Below the pieces are notes generated by a model that was given only the letters and a program-made list of their open reading frames with translations, was not told the origin of the DNA and searched no databases. A program made the position numbers and the translations under genes. This document shows, in pieces, positions 1-8,184 of a stretch of 64,000 nucleotides of DNA. The stretch is from CAIYZT01 sp052387855 (GTDB taxonomy: Bacteria > Pseudomonadota > Alphaproteobacteria > Rhodobacterales > Rhodobacteraceae), in assembly GCA_052387855.1 (NCBI GenBank), contig JBQTIT010000015.1, forward strand, positions 1 to 64,000. Direction: 5' to 3'. Within the stretch, counting starts at the first letter, position 1. The number at the start of each line of letters is the position of its first letter.

Positions 1-415
1 TGCCTCGGCTAAAGTCGGGCGAAAAGGAAAACGCACTGCGTTTTGCCGCCCGTGTGGGAACGGTGAAGGAAGACCGGTTCCGCTACACTGCCAGAGGCCA
101 GCGACCGACCCGGAGGGCGTGGAGCGCCCTCCCTGCGGGGGTCGGGCGCTGGCCGAGGGCCTTTTGGGCCTTCGGCCGGGGATGGGGCGGGCGGCTCGCA
201 TGACCTCGGCGATGGCTGCGGCCATAGCGGGCGGGTCAGGAAATACTCCGCGTCTCCCCTCCCTTGTCGAAACATGTCCGGTAAACCGGTTTCGCAGTTA
301 TGCCAGAGACCGAAGCCGGCAGGGGGGAAACCGTTCGACACGGCCGCTCTGGCGGCCTTGGGCAGACCGGGCCAGGCGATCTGGGGAAGGCTCGAATCGC
401 CGGGTCACGTCCCCT
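1..415. other. Intergenic stretch, no gene supported; several GC-rich hairpins
   Basis: I see no convincing gene here. The short open frames on both strands have arginine- and proline-rich, low-information translations typical of spurious frames in GC-rich DNA. The region is rich in dyads: 28-44 (7-bp stem, 3-base loop), 112-132 (perfect 8-bp stem, 5-base loop) and 151-177 (imperfect long stem). It could hold the leader or 3' end of a gene lying to the left of the window, or a structured RNA. Nothing decides between these. Confidence 0.5.
342..357 (-). terminator. Hairpin downstream of the LOG-family gene, possible terminator
   Basis: GGCCGC, loop TCTG, GCGGCC forms a perfect 6-bp stem about 60 bases past the stop codon of the leftward LOG-family gene. 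No T-tract follows on the minus strand, so an intrinsic terminator is only a possibility. Confidence 0.3.
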
Positions 416-1231
416 TCATTCGCCCCAGCGGTCAATCGCCCCGACCGCCTCTTCGGCGGTTTCGACGATGCGGAAAAGGTCCAGGTCCTCGGGCGCGATC
501 ACCCCGGCCTCGGCCAGATGGCGCCAGTCGATCACCCGCTCCCACCATTTGCGGCCAAAGAGCAGAAAGGGGATCGGCTTCATCCGTCCGGTCTGGATCA
601 GCGTCAACGCCTCAAAGGTTTCATCCAGCGTGCCAAACCCGCCCGGAAAGATGCAGATCGCCCGCGCGCGCATCAGGAAATGCATCTTGCGGATCGCGAA
701 GTAGTGAAAGTTGAACGACAGATCGGGCGTCACATAGGGATTGGGCGCCTGCTCGTGCGGCAGAACGATGTTCAGCCCGATCGACGCACCGCCCGCCTCG
801 TCGGCGCCGCGGTTGCCCGCCTCCATCACCCCCGGCCCGCCGCCGGTGCAGATCACCCAGTCGCGCCCCCCGTGGCGCAGGCTGCGCTCTGTCATCAGAC
901 GCGCAAAACGCCGCGCCTCTTCGTAATAGATGGACAGATCGGCCAGGACCGGCGTGCGCGCTTCGGCGCGCCGCTCGGCCGGGGGGATGCGCGCGCCGCC
1001 GAACAGCACAACGGTCGAGGTGATGCCGGCCTCGTCCAGCGCCATCTGCGGCTTGAGCAGCTCAAGTTGCAGGCGCACCGGGCGCAGCTCTTCGCGCGTC
1101 ATGAAGTCGGGGTCGGCAAAGGCAAGCCGATAGGCCGGGGCGCGGGTCTGCGGCGTGTCCGGCAGCCGGTGGGTCGCCTCGATGTCCTGGCCCGAATCGC
1201 GGAAAGGGTGGGGGCGGGATTCTTCTTTCAT
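416..1231 (-). CDS. LOG-family (TIGR00730-type) Rossmann-fold protein, putative cytokinin-riboside 5'-monophosphate phosphoribohydrolase
   Basis: The 271-residue protein starts at an ATG at 1231 (MKEESRPHPF). Family hallmarks are the glycine-rich GGGPGVMEAGNRGA stretch and the PGGFGTLDETFE motif, which together form the nucleotide-binding active site of the 'lysine decarboxylase-like' LOG proteins. Known members hydrolyse nucleoside 5'-monophosphates to a base and ribose 5-phosphate; the in vivo substrate in most bacteria is unknown. An N-terminal extension of roughly 60 residues precedes the conserved core, as in the longer bacterial subgroup. It is divergently transcribed from the dehydratase gene with 69 bases between the two starts. 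The open frame continues upstream of this ATG, but that part overlaps the divergent gene and is noise. Confidence 0.85.
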   Translation of the reverse strand: MKEESRPHPFRDSGQDIEATHRLPDTPQTRAPAYRLAFADPDFMTREELRPVRLQLELLKPQMALDEAGITSTVVLFGGARIPPAERRAEARTPVLADLSIYYEEARRFARLMTERSLRHGGRDWVICTGGGPGVMEAGNRGADEAGGASIGLNIVLPHEQAPNPYVTPDLSFNFHYFAIRKMHFLMRARAICIFPGGFGTLDETFEALTLIQTGRMKPIPFLLFGRKWWERVIDWRHLAEAGVIAPEDLDLFRIVETAEEAVGAIDRWGE

Positions 1232-1300
1232 CTGATCCTGGGGGCTGGCGTGAATGAACCAGAGGTATAGGGTATCGCCGGGCAAGGAAAGGACGCCGGG

Positions 1301-2218
1301 ATGGACTGGACTGCTGAGATCGAGGCGGCAGGCGCGCGCGTGGCCGGCCATGTGCGCATCACGCCGCTGGTCACGCTGGACCTGCCGGGCATCGGCGCGG
1401 TCGAGATCAAGCTTGAAAACCTCCAGCGCTCGGGCAGCTTCAAGGCGCGGGGGGCGTTCAATTCGCTCTTGTCCGGCCCGGTGCCGGCGGCCGGGGTGGT
1501 GGCGGCCAGCGGCGGCAATCACGGCGCGGCGGTGGCCCTGGCGGCGGCGCGGCTGGGGGTGGCGGCGAGCATCTATGTGCCGCAGATCGCCGGGCCGGCC
1601 AAGATCGCGCTGATCCGCGCGCAGGGGGCCGAATGCATCGTGGTGCCGGGGTTCTACGCCGATGCGGCCGCGCGGGCCGAGGCCCATGCGGCGCGGACCG
1701 GCGCCATCCAGATCCATGCCTTTGACGCCCTTCCCACCGTCGCCGGCCAAGGCAGCCTGATGCGCGAATGGGAGACGCAGGGTCTGGCGGCCGACACCGT
1801 GCTGATCGCGGTCGGCGGCGGCGGGCTGATCGGCGGGGCGCTGGCCTGGCTGGGCGGACGGCGCAAGGTGGTCGCGGTGGAGCCGGTGCTGGCGCCCACG
1901 CTGAACCGCGCGCTGCGCGATGGCCCGCAGGCCCGGGTCGAGGTGGGCGGCATCGCGGCCAATTCGCTGGGCGCGCCGCAGATCGGGGCCATCTGCTATG
2001 GCCTTGCCAAGGACCGCGTCCATTCGGTCCTGGTCGAGGAGGCGGCCATCGCGGCGGCGCAGCGCCTGCTCTGGCGCGAGCTGCGCCAGCTTGTCGAGCC
2101 GGGCGCGGCGGTGGCCCTGTCGGCCCTGACCAGCGGTGCCTATGTGCCCGGCCTTGGCGAGCGGGTGGCCGTGCTGGTCTGCGGCGGCAACATCGCGCCG
2201 GACCCCTTTGGCGACTGA
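1301..2218 (+). CDS. Threonine/serine dehydratase (PLP-dependent, fold type II)
   Basis: This 305-residue cytosolic enzyme of the tryptophan-synthase-beta superfamily deaminates L-threonine or L-serine to 2-oxobutyrate or pyruvate. The PLP lysine is K48 in the SGSFKARGAF motif. The substrate loop SGGNHGAA and the phosphate-binding GGGGLIGG loop follow in the usual order. No C-terminal ACT regulatory domain is present, which fits the short catabolic type rather than the allosteric biosynthetic IlvA. It could also act as a racemase or a dehydratase for another beta-hydroxy amino acid. It stands alone: its left neighbour is divergent, and a palindromic repeat separates it from the next gene. Confidence 0.85.
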   Translation: MDWTAEIEAAGARVAGHVRITPLVTLDLPGIGAVEIKLENLQRSGSFKARGAFNSLLSGPVPAAGVVAASGGNHGAAVALAAARLGVAASIYVPQIAGPAKIALIRAQGAECIVVPGFYADAAARAEAHAARTGAIQIHAFDALPTVAGQGSLMREWETQGLAADTVLIAVGGGGLIGGALAWLGGRRKVVAVEPVLAPTLNRALRDGPQARVEVGGIAANSLGAPQIGAICYGLAKDRVHSVLVEEAAIAAAQRLLWRELRQLVEPGAAVALSALTSGAYVPGLGERVAVLVCGGNIAPDPFGD

Positions 2219-2230
2219 CCCCGCCGCGCC

Positions 2231-2335
2231 CTAGAGCGGTACTGGTTTTCATGGAAACATCAGGATCGGAAATCGCCTTCGAGCGCAGCGAGAGGCAGCG
2301 ATTTCCGATTCCGCAACAATCTGAACCGCCTTAGC
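2231..2335. repeat. Imperfect nested palindrome, candidate dispersed intergenic repeat
   Basis: A perfect 12-bp inverted repeat (ATCGGAAATCGC at 2265-2276 with GCGATTTCCGAT at 2298-2309) is nested inside an outer imperfect pair, CTAGAGCGGT near 2231 and ACCGCCTTAG near 2326. The whole is about 105 bases in a 170-base gap between two rightward genes. Such nested palindromes are typical of REP-, RUP- or MITE-like dispersed repeats. It could also form the 3' hairpin of the upstream mRNA. Confidence 0.55.
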
Positions 2336-2388
2336 GGATCGGCAACCTCTTGGTGGCAGGATGACCCCGCCGATCAAGGGGTTGAACC

Positions 2389-3498
2389 ATGGCGACACTC
2401 TATTTCACGGGCGAAGAGGTCGCCTTTTACGGCTCGGTCGACACCAGCGGCACGCAAGTGACGTTTTCGGACATCACCGCGCCCTTTCTGCCGACCGACC
2501 TTGTCATCGTCGAGGTGCCGGACGAGAACCTCAGCCCGACGGGTGAGTTCATGCTTTCCGGTGTCGCGCTGACCAGCATCACCGTGGTGCGCGACGGGCA
2601 AAGTTATGAATTCGACGTCAGTCCTGACGCCATGGTGCTTGAGGCCGGAGCGGACTGGACCCCTTCGACGGGCGACACCTTCTTTGCCCCGCAAAGCGCG
2701 GTGGGCCCGCCGGACGAGGGCCCCTTTGCCGGTCTGGACGCCGGGCAACTGGTGTTTTCCGCCGGCAGCAGCTTTGTCACCGGGCAGGATGCCACCATCG
2801 ACCGCATCCAGGCGCAGGACCTGGACGGAAGCGGCACGATCAACAGCGTTGAAGAGGCAGGCAACGGGCTGTTCAACGTCGCCCCGGTCACCACGGTGCC
2901 CTGCTACGCCAGCGGGACCCTGATCGCCACCCCCCGGGGCGAGCGGCGGGTCGAGGATCTGCGCCCGGGCGATCTGGTGCTGACGCGCGACCACGGCGCC
3001 CAGCCTTTGCGCTGGATCAGGTCCTGGACCCAGTCGCTGGCCGATGTGGAGCCGGATGCCCGCCCGGTGCTGGTTCCGGCCGGGGCGCTGGGGCCGGGTC
3101 TGCCGGCAAGCGAGCTGATCGTCTCGCCGCAGCACCGGCTTCTGGCCGGCGGGGCGGGGCAGTTGATGGGCCGCTTCGGCCTTGAGGTGCTGGTTCCGGC
3201 CAAGGCGCTGACGGGGCGGTCGGGCATCAGGCACATGATGGGCCGCCAATCGGTCACCTGGGTGCATTTCGTCTGTGACCGGCACGAAGTGGTGCGCGCC
3301 AATGGCTGCTGGTCCGAATCGATGCTGCTTGGCCCCGAGGCGCAACTGACCCTGACGCAGGCCGACCTGTGGGAGCTTGACGCCGTCCTGCCGCCAGCCG
3401 CCGATCCGGCCTATCTGAACGGCGCGCCGGCGCGGCCCTGCCTGCCGGTCGCCGCTGCCCGGCGCCAGGTTGCCACGCAGCGCCGCCTGGCCGCCTGA
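2389..3498 (+). CDS. Hint-domain (hedgehog/intein-like) protein
   Basis: This is a 369-residue protein. The N-terminal 165 residues form an acidic, beta-rich region that I do not recognise. From about residue 170 a Hint domain begins with PCYASGTLIATPRGERRVED: C172 is the expected nucleophile, followed by the 'EDLRPGD' signature. Conserved downstream blocks are SPQHRLL and a histidine-containing VHFVCDRHEVV stretch. Hint domains catalyse N-S acyl shift and autoprocessing. Rhodobacteraceae carry many stand-alone copies of unknown function, often in secreted or surface proteins. No signal peptide is obvious. The final 50 residues are alanine- and arginine-rich with no recognised fold. Confidence 0.8.
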   Translation: MATLYFTGEEVAFYGSVDTSGTQVTFSDITAPFLPTDLVIVEVPDENLSPTGEFMLSGVALTSITVVRDGQSYEFDVSPDAMVLEAGADWTPSTGDTFFAPQSAVGPPDEGPFAGLDAGQLVFSAGSSFVTGQDATIDRIQAQDLDGSGTINSVEEAGNGLFNVAPVTTVPCYASGTLIATPRGERRVEDLRPGDLVLTRDHGAQPLRWIRSWTQSLADVEPDARPVLVPAGALGPGLPASELIVSPQHRLLAGGAGQLMGRFGLEVLVPAKALTGRSGIRHMMGRQSVTWVHFVCDRHEVVRANGCWSESMLLGPEAQLTLTQADLWELDAVLPPAADPAYLNGAPARPCLPVAAARRQVATQRRLAA

Positions 3499-3531
3499 CC
3501 GCGCGGGCGAGGGGCGGCGGCGAGGGGCGGC

Positions 3532-4419
3532 TCAGGCCGGGCCCTGGTCCGCCTGGGACAGGATCCAGTCGCGAAAGGTGGCCGCGTCGGGGTGCCTTGG
3601 CCCGCTTTCGGGAATGACCAGAAAGAAGCCCTCTTCGATCGGCAGATCCAGATCGAACGGGCGCACCAGACGGCCGGTCGCCAGGTCCCTTTCGATCATC
3701 GACGAGCGCCCCAAAGCCACGCCGCCGCCATGGGCCGCCACCTCCAGCGCCATGTGGGTGGTGTCGAACCACAGCCCCTTGCCCGGATCGACCGCCTGCG
3801 CCCCGACCGCCGCCGTCCAGCTTGGCCAGCCGTCCTGATAGCCCAGCACATGCAGCAGCCGTTCTGCCGCCAGATCGTCGGGCCGGTCAAGCCGCGCGGC
3901 GATGTCGGGCCGGCACAGGGGAACGATCCGCTCGCGCGTCAGCCTGTGGGCGCGAAAGCCCGGCCAGTTGCCAAAGCCATAGCGGATGTCGAGGTCAAAG
4001 GTCTCGGCCTCGTACTCCTCGGCCCAGACCGACGAGACGATGCGCAACTGCACCTTTGGATGGCTTGCCAGGAATCCCGGCAAGCGCGAGGCAAGCCAGG
4101 TGACCGCAAAACCGACCGACGCGCGCAGCGAGAGGATGCCCTTGCGGTGCCCGCCGAACACCTCGACCGTGCCGGTGGAAAGGCGTTCAAAGGCGTCGCT
4201 GACCTTGGGCAGATAGGCCGCCCCTGCCTTGGTCAGGGTCAGGCTGCGCGGCAGACGCTCAAAGAGCGGCTCGCGCAGGTAATGCTCCAAGAGCTTGACC
4301 TGCTTTGACACCGCCGCCTGGGTCAGGTTCAACTCGGACGCGGCATTGGTAAAGCTGAGGTGCCGGGCCGAGGCCTCAAAGGCGCGCAGCCAGCTCAGGG
4401 GGGGCATCTGGTGTGACAT
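3532..4419 (-). CDS. LysR-family transcriptional regulator, GcvA type
   Basis: This is a 295-residue DNA-binding activator/repressor. The N-terminal winged helix-turn-helix spans about residues 5-65 (SFTNAASELNLTQAAVSKQV is the HTH), followed by a type-2 periplasmic-binding-like effector domain. The sequence resembles the GcvA branch. I chose the ATG at 4419 (MSHQMPPLSW) because AGGAG lies 5 bases upstream; an in-frame ATG at 4434 is possible but has no better site. It is divergent from the DmdB-like ligase gene with 117 bases between starts, the classical layout for a LysR protein controlling its neighbour. The effector may be DMSP, acrylate or a related metabolite, which is inference from context only. 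Confidence 0.9.
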   Translation of the reverse strand: MSHQMPPLSWLRAFEASARHLSFTNAASELNLTQAAVSKQVKLLEHYLREPLFERLPRSLTLTKAGAAYLPKVSDAFERLSTGTVEVFGGHRKGILSLRASVGFAVTWLASRLPGFLASHPKVQLRIVSSVWAEEYEAETFDLDIRYGFGNWPGFRAHRLTRERIVPLCRPDIAARLDRPDDLAAERLLHVLGYQDGWPSWTAAVGAQAVDPGKGLWFDTTHMALEVAAHGGGVALGRSSMIERDLATGRLVRPFDLDLPIEEGFFLVIPESGPRHPDAATFRDWILSQADQGPA

Positions 4420-4536
4420 TCCGGCTCCTGCCATGGCCCGCGTCCAACGTCGGGGCGATCATAGCCCTTCTTTTCGTCATGTGTAAGTTGTGCATCGCTG
4501 CATTAGGCTGCCCGGCAGGATACGGATGAGGACAAG
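4420..4536. promoter_or_regulatory. Divergent regulatory region between the lysR-type gene and the dmdB-like operon
   Basis: The region is AT-richer than its surroundings around 4460-4505 and contains the near-dyad TGCATCGCTGCA at 4491-4502. It is the expected site for the LysR operator and two divergent promoters. I could not assign a clear T-N11-A box or -35/-10 pair. GAGGA at 4528-4532 is the ribosome binding site of the ligase gene. Confidence 0.45.
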
Positions 4537-6165
4537 ATGGAACATCCCCCCCACGCCCGGCTTTTGATCGGGCGGCTTCTGACGGCGCCGGCGGTGCGAA
4601 ACCCGGACGAAATCCTGCACGACGCCGCCGCGAACGGCGGGGCCGGGCGGCGGCTGAGTTACGCGCAGTTCCAGGGCCGCATCACGCGACTGGGCGCGGC
4701 GCTGTCCCGGCTGGGCCTGGGGCCGGGCGCGACCGTTGCGGTGATGGACTGGGATTCGGTCCGCTATCTGGAATGCTTCTTTGCCGTTCCGATGGTCGGG
4801 GCGACGCTGCACACGGTCAACATCCGCCTGTCGCCCGAGCAGATCCTTTATACGATCAACCACGCCGAGGACGACGCGATCCTGTGTCATTCAGACTTTC
4901 TGCCGGTGCTTCTGCCGCTTTTGCCGCGCATTTCGCGCCCGGTGCGCCTGGTGCTGCTGACCGACACGCCCGGCGATCCCCTGCCCCCCGGATTTGCCGG
5001 CGAGTATGAGGCGCTGCTTGCGGCCGAGAGTGGCGATTTCGCCTTTCCCGACCTGCCCGAGGATGCCCGCGCGACGCTGTTCTACACCACCGGCACCACG
5101 GGCGAGCCAAAGGGGGTCAGCTACAGCCACCGCCAGCTTGTGCTGCACACGCTGGCGGTGACGGCCGCTCTGGGCACGGTGCCCGGGCAGGGCGGGCTCA
5201 AGCAGGGCGATGTCTACATGCCGATCACACCGCTTTTTCACGTCCACGGCTGGGGGTTTCCCTATATCGCCACCTTTCTGGGGCTGAGGCAGATCTATCC
5301 CGGGCGGTACGATCCGGCGCGGCTTCTGGCGCTGATCGGGGGGCATCGGGTGACCTTCTCGCACTGCGTGCCGACCATCCTGGCGATGCTGCTTGCCGCG
5401 CCCGAGGCGGCGGCGGTTGACCTGTCGCGTTGGAAGGTGCTGATCGGCGGCGCCGCCCTGCCCGAGGGGCTGGCCGCCCGGGCGCGCGCGCGCGGGATCG
5501 ACGTTCACGCCGCCTATGGCATGTCGGAAACCTGCCCGTTCCTGACCCTCGCCGACATGGCCGCCAGCCAGCACAGCGACGAGATCGGCCTGCGCACCGC
5601 CACGGGGCGCGCCGCGCCCCTGGTCGAGTTGCGCGTTGTCGGCCCCGACCTGGCCGACGTGCCGCATGACGCCCGCTCCACGGGCGAGGTCGTGGCCCGC
5701 GCCCCCTGGCTGACGGCGGGCTATCTGCGGTCCGAGGCGGCCAGCGCCGAGCTATGGGCCGGCGGCTGGCTGCACACCGGCGATGTCGGCCACATCTCGG
5801 CCAATGGTACGCTGCGCATCACCGACCGGCTCAAGGACGTGATCAAGTCGGGGGGCGAGTGGGTGTCCTCGCTCGCGCTGGAAAGCATCGCCTCGACCGT
5901 GCCGGGCGTGGCCGAGGTCGCGGCGGTCGGCGTGCCGGACGAGCGCTGGGGCGAGCGGCCGGTTCTGGTGGCCGCCCTGACGGATGGCGACGCGGCCGAG
6001 GACGGCATCCGCCAGCGCATCGGCGCGGCGATCGCGGCGGGCGATCTGCCGAAATGGGCCGCGCCCGCGCGCATCTGCCGCGTGGCCGCGCTGCCCAAGA
6101 CCTCGGTCGGGAAGATCGACAAGAAACGGATCCGCAAGATGCTTGCCGCCGGCGAGATCGCATGA
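4537..6165 (+). CDS. dmdB: AMP-forming acyl-CoA synthetase, DmdB-like (methylmercaptopropionyl-CoA ligase)
   Basis: This 542-residue ANL-superfamily enzyme activates a carboxylic acid to acyl-AMP and then to acyl-CoA. The ATP-binding P-loop YTTGTTGEPKGVSYSHRQ lies near residues 186-203. AYGMSETCPF is the adenylate motif, the hinge lies around DRLKDVIKSGGEWVSS, and the catalytic lysine sits in KTSVGKIDKK at the C-terminus. This architecture fits medium-chain ligases, including DmdB, which converts 3-methylmercaptopropionate (the DmdA product) to its CoA ester. The DmdB assignment rests mainly on the adjacent dmdA-like and acuI genes; a general medium- or long-chain fatty acid ligase is the alternative. 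It is the first gene of a rightward cluster opposite a LysR regulator. Confidence 0.7.
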   Translation: MEHPPHARLLIGRLLTAPAVRNPDEILHDAAANGGAGRRLSYAQFQGRITRLGAALSRLGLGPGATVAVMDWDSVRYLECFFAVPMVGATLHTVNIRLSPEQILYTINHAEDDAILCHSDFLPVLLPLLPRISRPVRLVLLTDTPGDPLPPGFAGEYEALLAAESGDFAFPDLPEDARATLFYTTGTTGEPKGVSYSHRQLVLHTLAVTAALGTVPGQGGLKQGDVYMPITPLFHVHGWGFPYIATFLGLRQIYPGRYDPARLLALIGGHRVTFSHCVPTILAMLLAAPEAAAVDLSRWKVLIGGAALPEGLAARARARGIDVHAAYGMSETCPFLTLADMAASQHSDEIGLRTATGRAAPLVELRVVGPDLADVPHDARSTGEVVARAPWLTAGYLRSEAASAELWAGGWLHTGDVGHISANGTLRITDRLKDVIKSGGEWVSSLALESIASTVPGVAEVAAVGVPDERWGERPVLVAALTDGDAAEDGIRQRIGAAIAAGDLPKWAAPARICRVAALPKTSVGKIDKKRIRKMLAAGEIA

Positions 6166-6294
6166 GACTGCCATAACCGAAACCGACCCTGCGCCTGTGT
6201 TCCGGTCATTTGCGCCCGGGGCGGGTTTGCGGGCAAGCTGGTGCGGCGGCGGCGGTTGCCCCACCCCCGGCGCCGGAAGAGCCAGGAGACGATC

Positions 6295-7398
6295 TTGTAC
6301 GGCATAACCCCTTCGGCGCGACTGCGGCCGTCGCCATTCCATGAGGCGACGGTTCGTGAAGGCGCCACCCATTTCACCACCTACAACCACATGCTGATGC
6401 CCACCTCTTATGGCAAGCCGCTGGAGGAATACTGGCGCCTGATCAAGGGTGTCAGCCAGTGGGACGTGGCCTGCGAGCGGCAGGTCCAGCTCAGGGGGCC
6501 CGACGCCGGGCGGCTGGCGCAGATCCTTTCCCCCCGGGACCTTTCGAAACAGCAGGCCGGCCAGGGCAAGTATGTGCCGCTGTGCAATCACCAGGGCGTG
6601 CTGATCAACGATCCGATCTGCCTGAAGCTGGCGGACGATCTTTACTGGCTGTCGATCGCGGACAGCAACATCTGGTTCTGGGCCAGCGCCATCGCCGCCG
6701 AGCGTGGGCTGGATGTCGAGGTCTCGGAGCCTGACGTGTCGCCCATGGCGATCCAGGGGCCGATGGCCGAGGATGTGGTGGCCGCCGTCTGCGGCGACTG
6801 GGTGCGGGGGCTGAAATATTTCTGGTTCCGCGAGACAACGATCAACAGCATTCCCGTGGTCGTGCAGCGTTCGGGCTGGTCCAAGCAGGGCGGGTTCGAG
6901 ATTTACCTGCGCGACGGGTCCAAAGGCTCCGATCTGTGGACCATCTTCCGCGAGGCGGGGGCGCCCTGGGGGATCGGGCCGGGCAATCCGAACTGGTCGG
7001 AGCGGGTGGAATCGGGTCTGATCTCATTCGGCGGGGATACCGACGGGCAGACCAACCCCTACGAGGTGCGGATGGGCAAGTATGTCGATCTGCATGTGCC
7101 GGACGATACCATCGGCATCCAGGCCCTGCGCCGGATCGCGGCCGAGGGGCCAAGGCGCCACTCGCTGGGGATCATTCTGGACGCGGGCGATCCGGTAAGC
7201 CCGGGGTTCCTGTGGAACCCGATCTTTAAGGACGGGCAGAAGGTGGGCGATCTGACCAACTGCGTCTTTTCGATCGGCAAGCAAAAGAACCTTGGCTTTG
7301 CTCTGGTTCTGACCGACTGCAAGGTCGGTGACCGGGTCGCGGCGCTGGTGAACGGCCGGATGGAGCCGGGCGTTCTGGTGGAACTGCCTTTTTTGTGA
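6295..7398 (+). CDS. dmdA: DmdA-like dimethylsulfoniopropionate demethylase (GcvT family)
   Basis: This 367-residue protein has the GcvT/aminomethyltransferase fold. DmdA transfers a methyl group from DMSP to tetrahydrofolate, giving 3-methylmercaptopropionate. Stretches shared with DmdA as I remember it are YNHMLMPT, QWDVACERQV, SPRDLSKQ, YWLSIAD, EPDVSPMAIQGP, RSGWSKQGGFEIY and ERVESGLISFG. The C-terminal barrel (from about residue 270) is more divergent and lacks the usual DmdA ending, so the substrate could be another sulfonium or N-methyl compound. Start: no suitable ATG precedes the conserved region. A TTG at 6295 has AGGAG at 6284-6288, 6 bases away, and gives MYGITPSARLRPSPF, matching the expected family N-terminus. 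A tetrahydrofolate-linked role in the cytosol is expected. Confidence 0.72.
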   Translation: MYGITPSARLRPSPFHEATVREGATHFTTYNHMLMPTSYGKPLEEYWRLIKGVSQWDVACERQVQLRGPDAGRLAQILSPRDLSKQQAGQGKYVPLCNHQGVLINDPICLKLADDLYWLSIADSNIWFWASAIAAERGLDVEVSEPDVSPMAIQGPMAEDVVAAVCGDWVRGLKYFWFRETTINSIPVVVQRSGWSKQGGFEIYLRDGSKGSDLWTIFREAGAPWGIGPGNPNWSERVESGLISFGGDTDGQTNPYEVRMGKYVDLHVPDDTIGIQALRRIAAEGPRRHSLGIILDAGDPVSPGFLWNPIFKDGQKVGDLTNCVFSIGKQKNLGFALVLTDCKVGDRVAALVNGRMEPGVLVELPFL

Positions 7399-7405
7399 GC
7401 CGCGC

Positions 7406-8173
7406 ATGACCCCATTTTCGCGCATCAATCCGGCAGGCGCGCTGTGGCTGGGCTTTTTCGCCCTGATCCTGGCGGCCTGGACCGGGCTTTTCGCCATGGT
7501 CATCACCTCGCCCCTGACCGGCGTGCCATCCGGCCTGTGGCAGGCGCTGTGTCTTGGCGCGGCCTCGGCAGGGCTGGGCGGGCTTTCCGCCATGTGGCTT
7601 TTGATGGCGGCGGCGATGATGCTGCCGACCTTTGTGCCGGCCTTGCGGACCTTTGTTAACCTCGGCGCGGCGGGGGCGAGCCGCCCGGTGGATGCGGCCG
7701 CGCTGGTGGCGGGCTATGCGGCGGTCTGGGCCGGGGCCGCGCTGGCCGGGGCGCTGGCGCAGCGGGCGCTGGCGCAGGCGGGGCTGGTCGCGCCGGACGG
7801 GTCAAGCCTGTCGCTGTGGCTGACCTCGGCGCTCTTGCTGGCGGCCGGGCTATACCAGTTCAGCCTGTTCAAGGCGGCCTGCCTGTCAAAGTGCCGCATG
7901 CCCCTGACCTTTTTCATGGAGCGCTGGGCCCCCGGGCCCGCCCGCGCGCTGGTCATGGGGCTGGAGCTGGGCGCGCTCTGCCTTGGCTGCTGCTGGGCGC
8001 TGATGGCGCTTGCGTTCGTGGGCGGGACGATGAACCTGCTCTGGATGGGGGCCGCAACGCTGTTCATGACCCTTGAAAAACTGCCCGACATCGGCCGCCA
8101 CCTGACGCGGCCCGCCGGGTTCATCCTGATTACGGCCTCGGGGGCGGCTGCCCTCGTGGCACTTGCAAGCTGA
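7406..8173 (+). CDS. DUF2182 integral membrane protein, putative metal binding
   Basis: This 255-residue polytopic membrane protein has about six to seven hydrophobic segments. It carries the hallmarks of the DUF2182 (COG5486) family: WLLMAAAMMLPTFVP in the second segment, YQFSLFKAACLSKCRMP with a Cx3C pair near residues 155-160, and CLGCCWALM followed by GGTMNLLWM and a final EK. The function is unknown; databases describe the family as predicted metal-binding. It starts 7 bases after the dmdA-like stop and is followed 11 bases later by a DUF1326 gene, a pairing seen repeatedly in Proteobacteria. Here the pair lies inside a DMSP-type cluster, so the proteins are probably co-expressed with the demethylase and AcuI. 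Confidence 0.8.
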   Translation: MTPFSRINPAGALWLGFFALILAAWTGLFAMVITSPLTGVPSGLWQALCLGAASAGLGGLSAMWLLMAAAMMLPTFVPALRTFVNLGAAGASRPVDAAALVAGYAAVWAGAALAGALAQRALAQAGLVAPDGSSLSLWLTSALLLAAGLYQFSLFKAACLSKCRMPLTFFMERWAPGPARALVMGLELGALCLGCCWALMALAFVGGTMNLLWMGAATLFMTLEKLPDIGRHLTRPAGFILITASGAAALVALAS

Positions 8174-8184
8174 AAGGAACCACC

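Noticed and set aside
50..180. Possible cobalamin riboswitch on the + strand
   Set aside because: The GGGAA...GGTG part is present, but the later conserved GCCACTG and GGGAAGGC-type blocks are poor matches and no target gene follows in the same direction.
119..1270. Long + strand open frame of 383 codons
   Set aside because: It is antisense to the LOG-family gene and has an arginine- and histidine-rich composition typical of a shadow frame.
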